Made by a program: the position numbers and the translations under genes. From Taeniopygia guttata (Eukaryota; Chordata; Aves; Passeriformes; Estrildidae): a stretch of 64,000 bases of DNA. A model generated the notes under the pieces. The model had not been told where the DNA came from. It was given only the letters and a program-made list of their open reading frames with translations, and did not search any database. The DNA is taken from contig NC_133063.1 of assembly GCF_048771995.1 (NCBI RefSeq), forward strand, positions 7,142,001-7,206,000. The letters run 5' to 3'. Positions 63,201 through 64,000 of the stretch are shown here, one piece after another (within the stretch, counting starts at the first letter, position 1; each line of letters starts with the position of its first letter).

Positions 63201-64000
63201 GCTGAGTAGAGGAGGGTTGTGCTGCTGAACAGGCGTTGTTTCACAACGTGCTGAAGAGTTTTATTTCTGCTGCTGGTGGCAGAATAATAGTGGTATCATA
63301 TTATTGCTAGTTTTCAACACATGCTTTCCTACAGATGGTGGAGATTAGCACTGCAGTGCCTGTTGTTTGAGCTGCAGTGCTGAAAACAAAAGGTTTGCCA
63401 CAGCTGCTTCAGCCACAGCGAGGCAAGGGCCCCTGGGGACCTTTGGCAGGATCTGGTCTCTGTGCATCACTGGCCAAGAACAGAAGTTTATGAACACTGT
63501 TCATTTGTTTATTTATGACAGCTGATTTTTGTCAGCTTAAGCATGTTGTGCCCTTCCAGGTCACACGTGTTTAAACTTAATAAGAGAGAGCTCCTGCCCC
63601 TTCTCTTGTTTTTTAACTAAATGTTTTGCTGAATCCTATATGAGGTTGGGAATGTTTTAACTAATGTTTTCTATTAGATGCATTTATTTTGTGGTCAGAA
63701 ACTTTAAGTGTTATATGCAAGTGGATCCTAAAATGTTTGGGCTAAATTGGTTCTCTGATACATTTTTGGAAGTGTCCAAAAGTCCAATTTACATGAGAGT
63801 ATGTTTTTGTACTGAACTAAGCAGCAAAATACGCATTGACTTTCACTGACACAAGAACAGCCCCTGAAGCTACTGTACTAGTTCAGCCTAAACTGCACTG
63901 GAAAGTGGTTTGGGATATTTCAGTGAATATTCTGAAATAATGTTTCTCCCTTGACATCTGATAAATTGCATAGCTGGAAGTTTCAGTATGTATGTGTACT
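57261..64000. other. probable start of intron 1, no further exon seen
   Basis: AT-rich again, with no CpG cluster, no recognised exon and no clear CR1 or LTR. If the first exon is right, this is intronic on the plus strand. Scattered features include a 22-bp CA/TG palindrome (57,883-57,904) and a TG-rich patch near 59,352-59,370. Open frames at 60,782-61,264 (minus, 160 codons) and 60,903-61,169 (plus) overlap on opposite strands and have no recognisable domain. The stretch 61,440-61,790 has conserved-element-like texture. Confidence 0.5.
57883..57904. repeat. 22-bp perfect CA/TG palindrome
   Basis: Five CA units meet five TG units across a central CATATG. The sequence equals its own reverse complement. 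This can extrude as a cruciform or flip to Z-DNA, but it may just be a microsatellite junction. Confidence 0.9.

Noticed and set aside
1..64000. CRISPR arrays, tRNA or rRNA genes, bacterial-type operons
   Set aside because: The regularly spaced repeats are micro- or minisatellites without unique spacers. No cloverleaf-type gene was recognised, and the sequence is vertebrate in character.

Overview
The window looks like a stretch of a bird genome, most probably a songbird. It holds several CR1 LINE fragments with the avian 3' end (a 'ccattctatgatt'-like tail after a 'ggt/aggtcccttccaacc'-like block). It also holds several solo long terminal repeats (LTRs) of endogenous retroviruses, intact enough to define by TG...CA ends and target-site duplications. 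I attribute these LTRs to songbird-type families from memory of their sequence style, not from a search. The background is about 60% AT, with no operons, ribosome binding sites or long conserved open frames. No retroviral internal gene and no intact LINE reading frame is present.

Layout: positions 1 to about 56,400 read as a gene desert. No segment shows a recognisable protein domain or a convincing exon. The desert is punctuated by CR1 fragments (1.6, 15.9, 20.6, 24.7-26.4, 39.6-40.9, 41.5, 52.8 and 54.8 kb). It holds five well-bounded or fairly bounded LTRs: 13,257-13,898; 24,901-25,346; 25,357-25,958; 39,985-40,675; 55,294-55,982. A sixth, degraded ERVL-like LTR lies near 45.5-46.0 kb. A very long pure TTCC tract occupies 21,531-22,221. 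A 130-bp inverted duplication at 48.9 and 50.2 kb flanks a block that looks like a conserved non-coding element.

At about 56,440 the composition changes abruptly to a CpG island of roughly 800 bp. It carries GC boxes, a G-quadruplex motif, two candidate start codons and a GTGAGT splice donor at 56,749. I read this as the promoter and first exon of a plus-strand gene I cannot name. Positions 56,749-64,000 would then be the start of its first intron, which opens with a 21-bp GC-rich minisatellite. The rest of the gene would lie beyond the right edge.

The most solid structural observations are two. First, a minus-strand CR1 was hit by one LTR and then by a second LTR in the opposite orientation, placed at the first one's edge, with a perfect 6-bp target duplication. 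Second, two copies of one LTR family (about 95% identical by eye, each with its own perfect 4-bp target duplication) sit in inverted orientation about 15 kb apart. I see no CRISPR array, tRNA, rRNA or clearly new biological system here.
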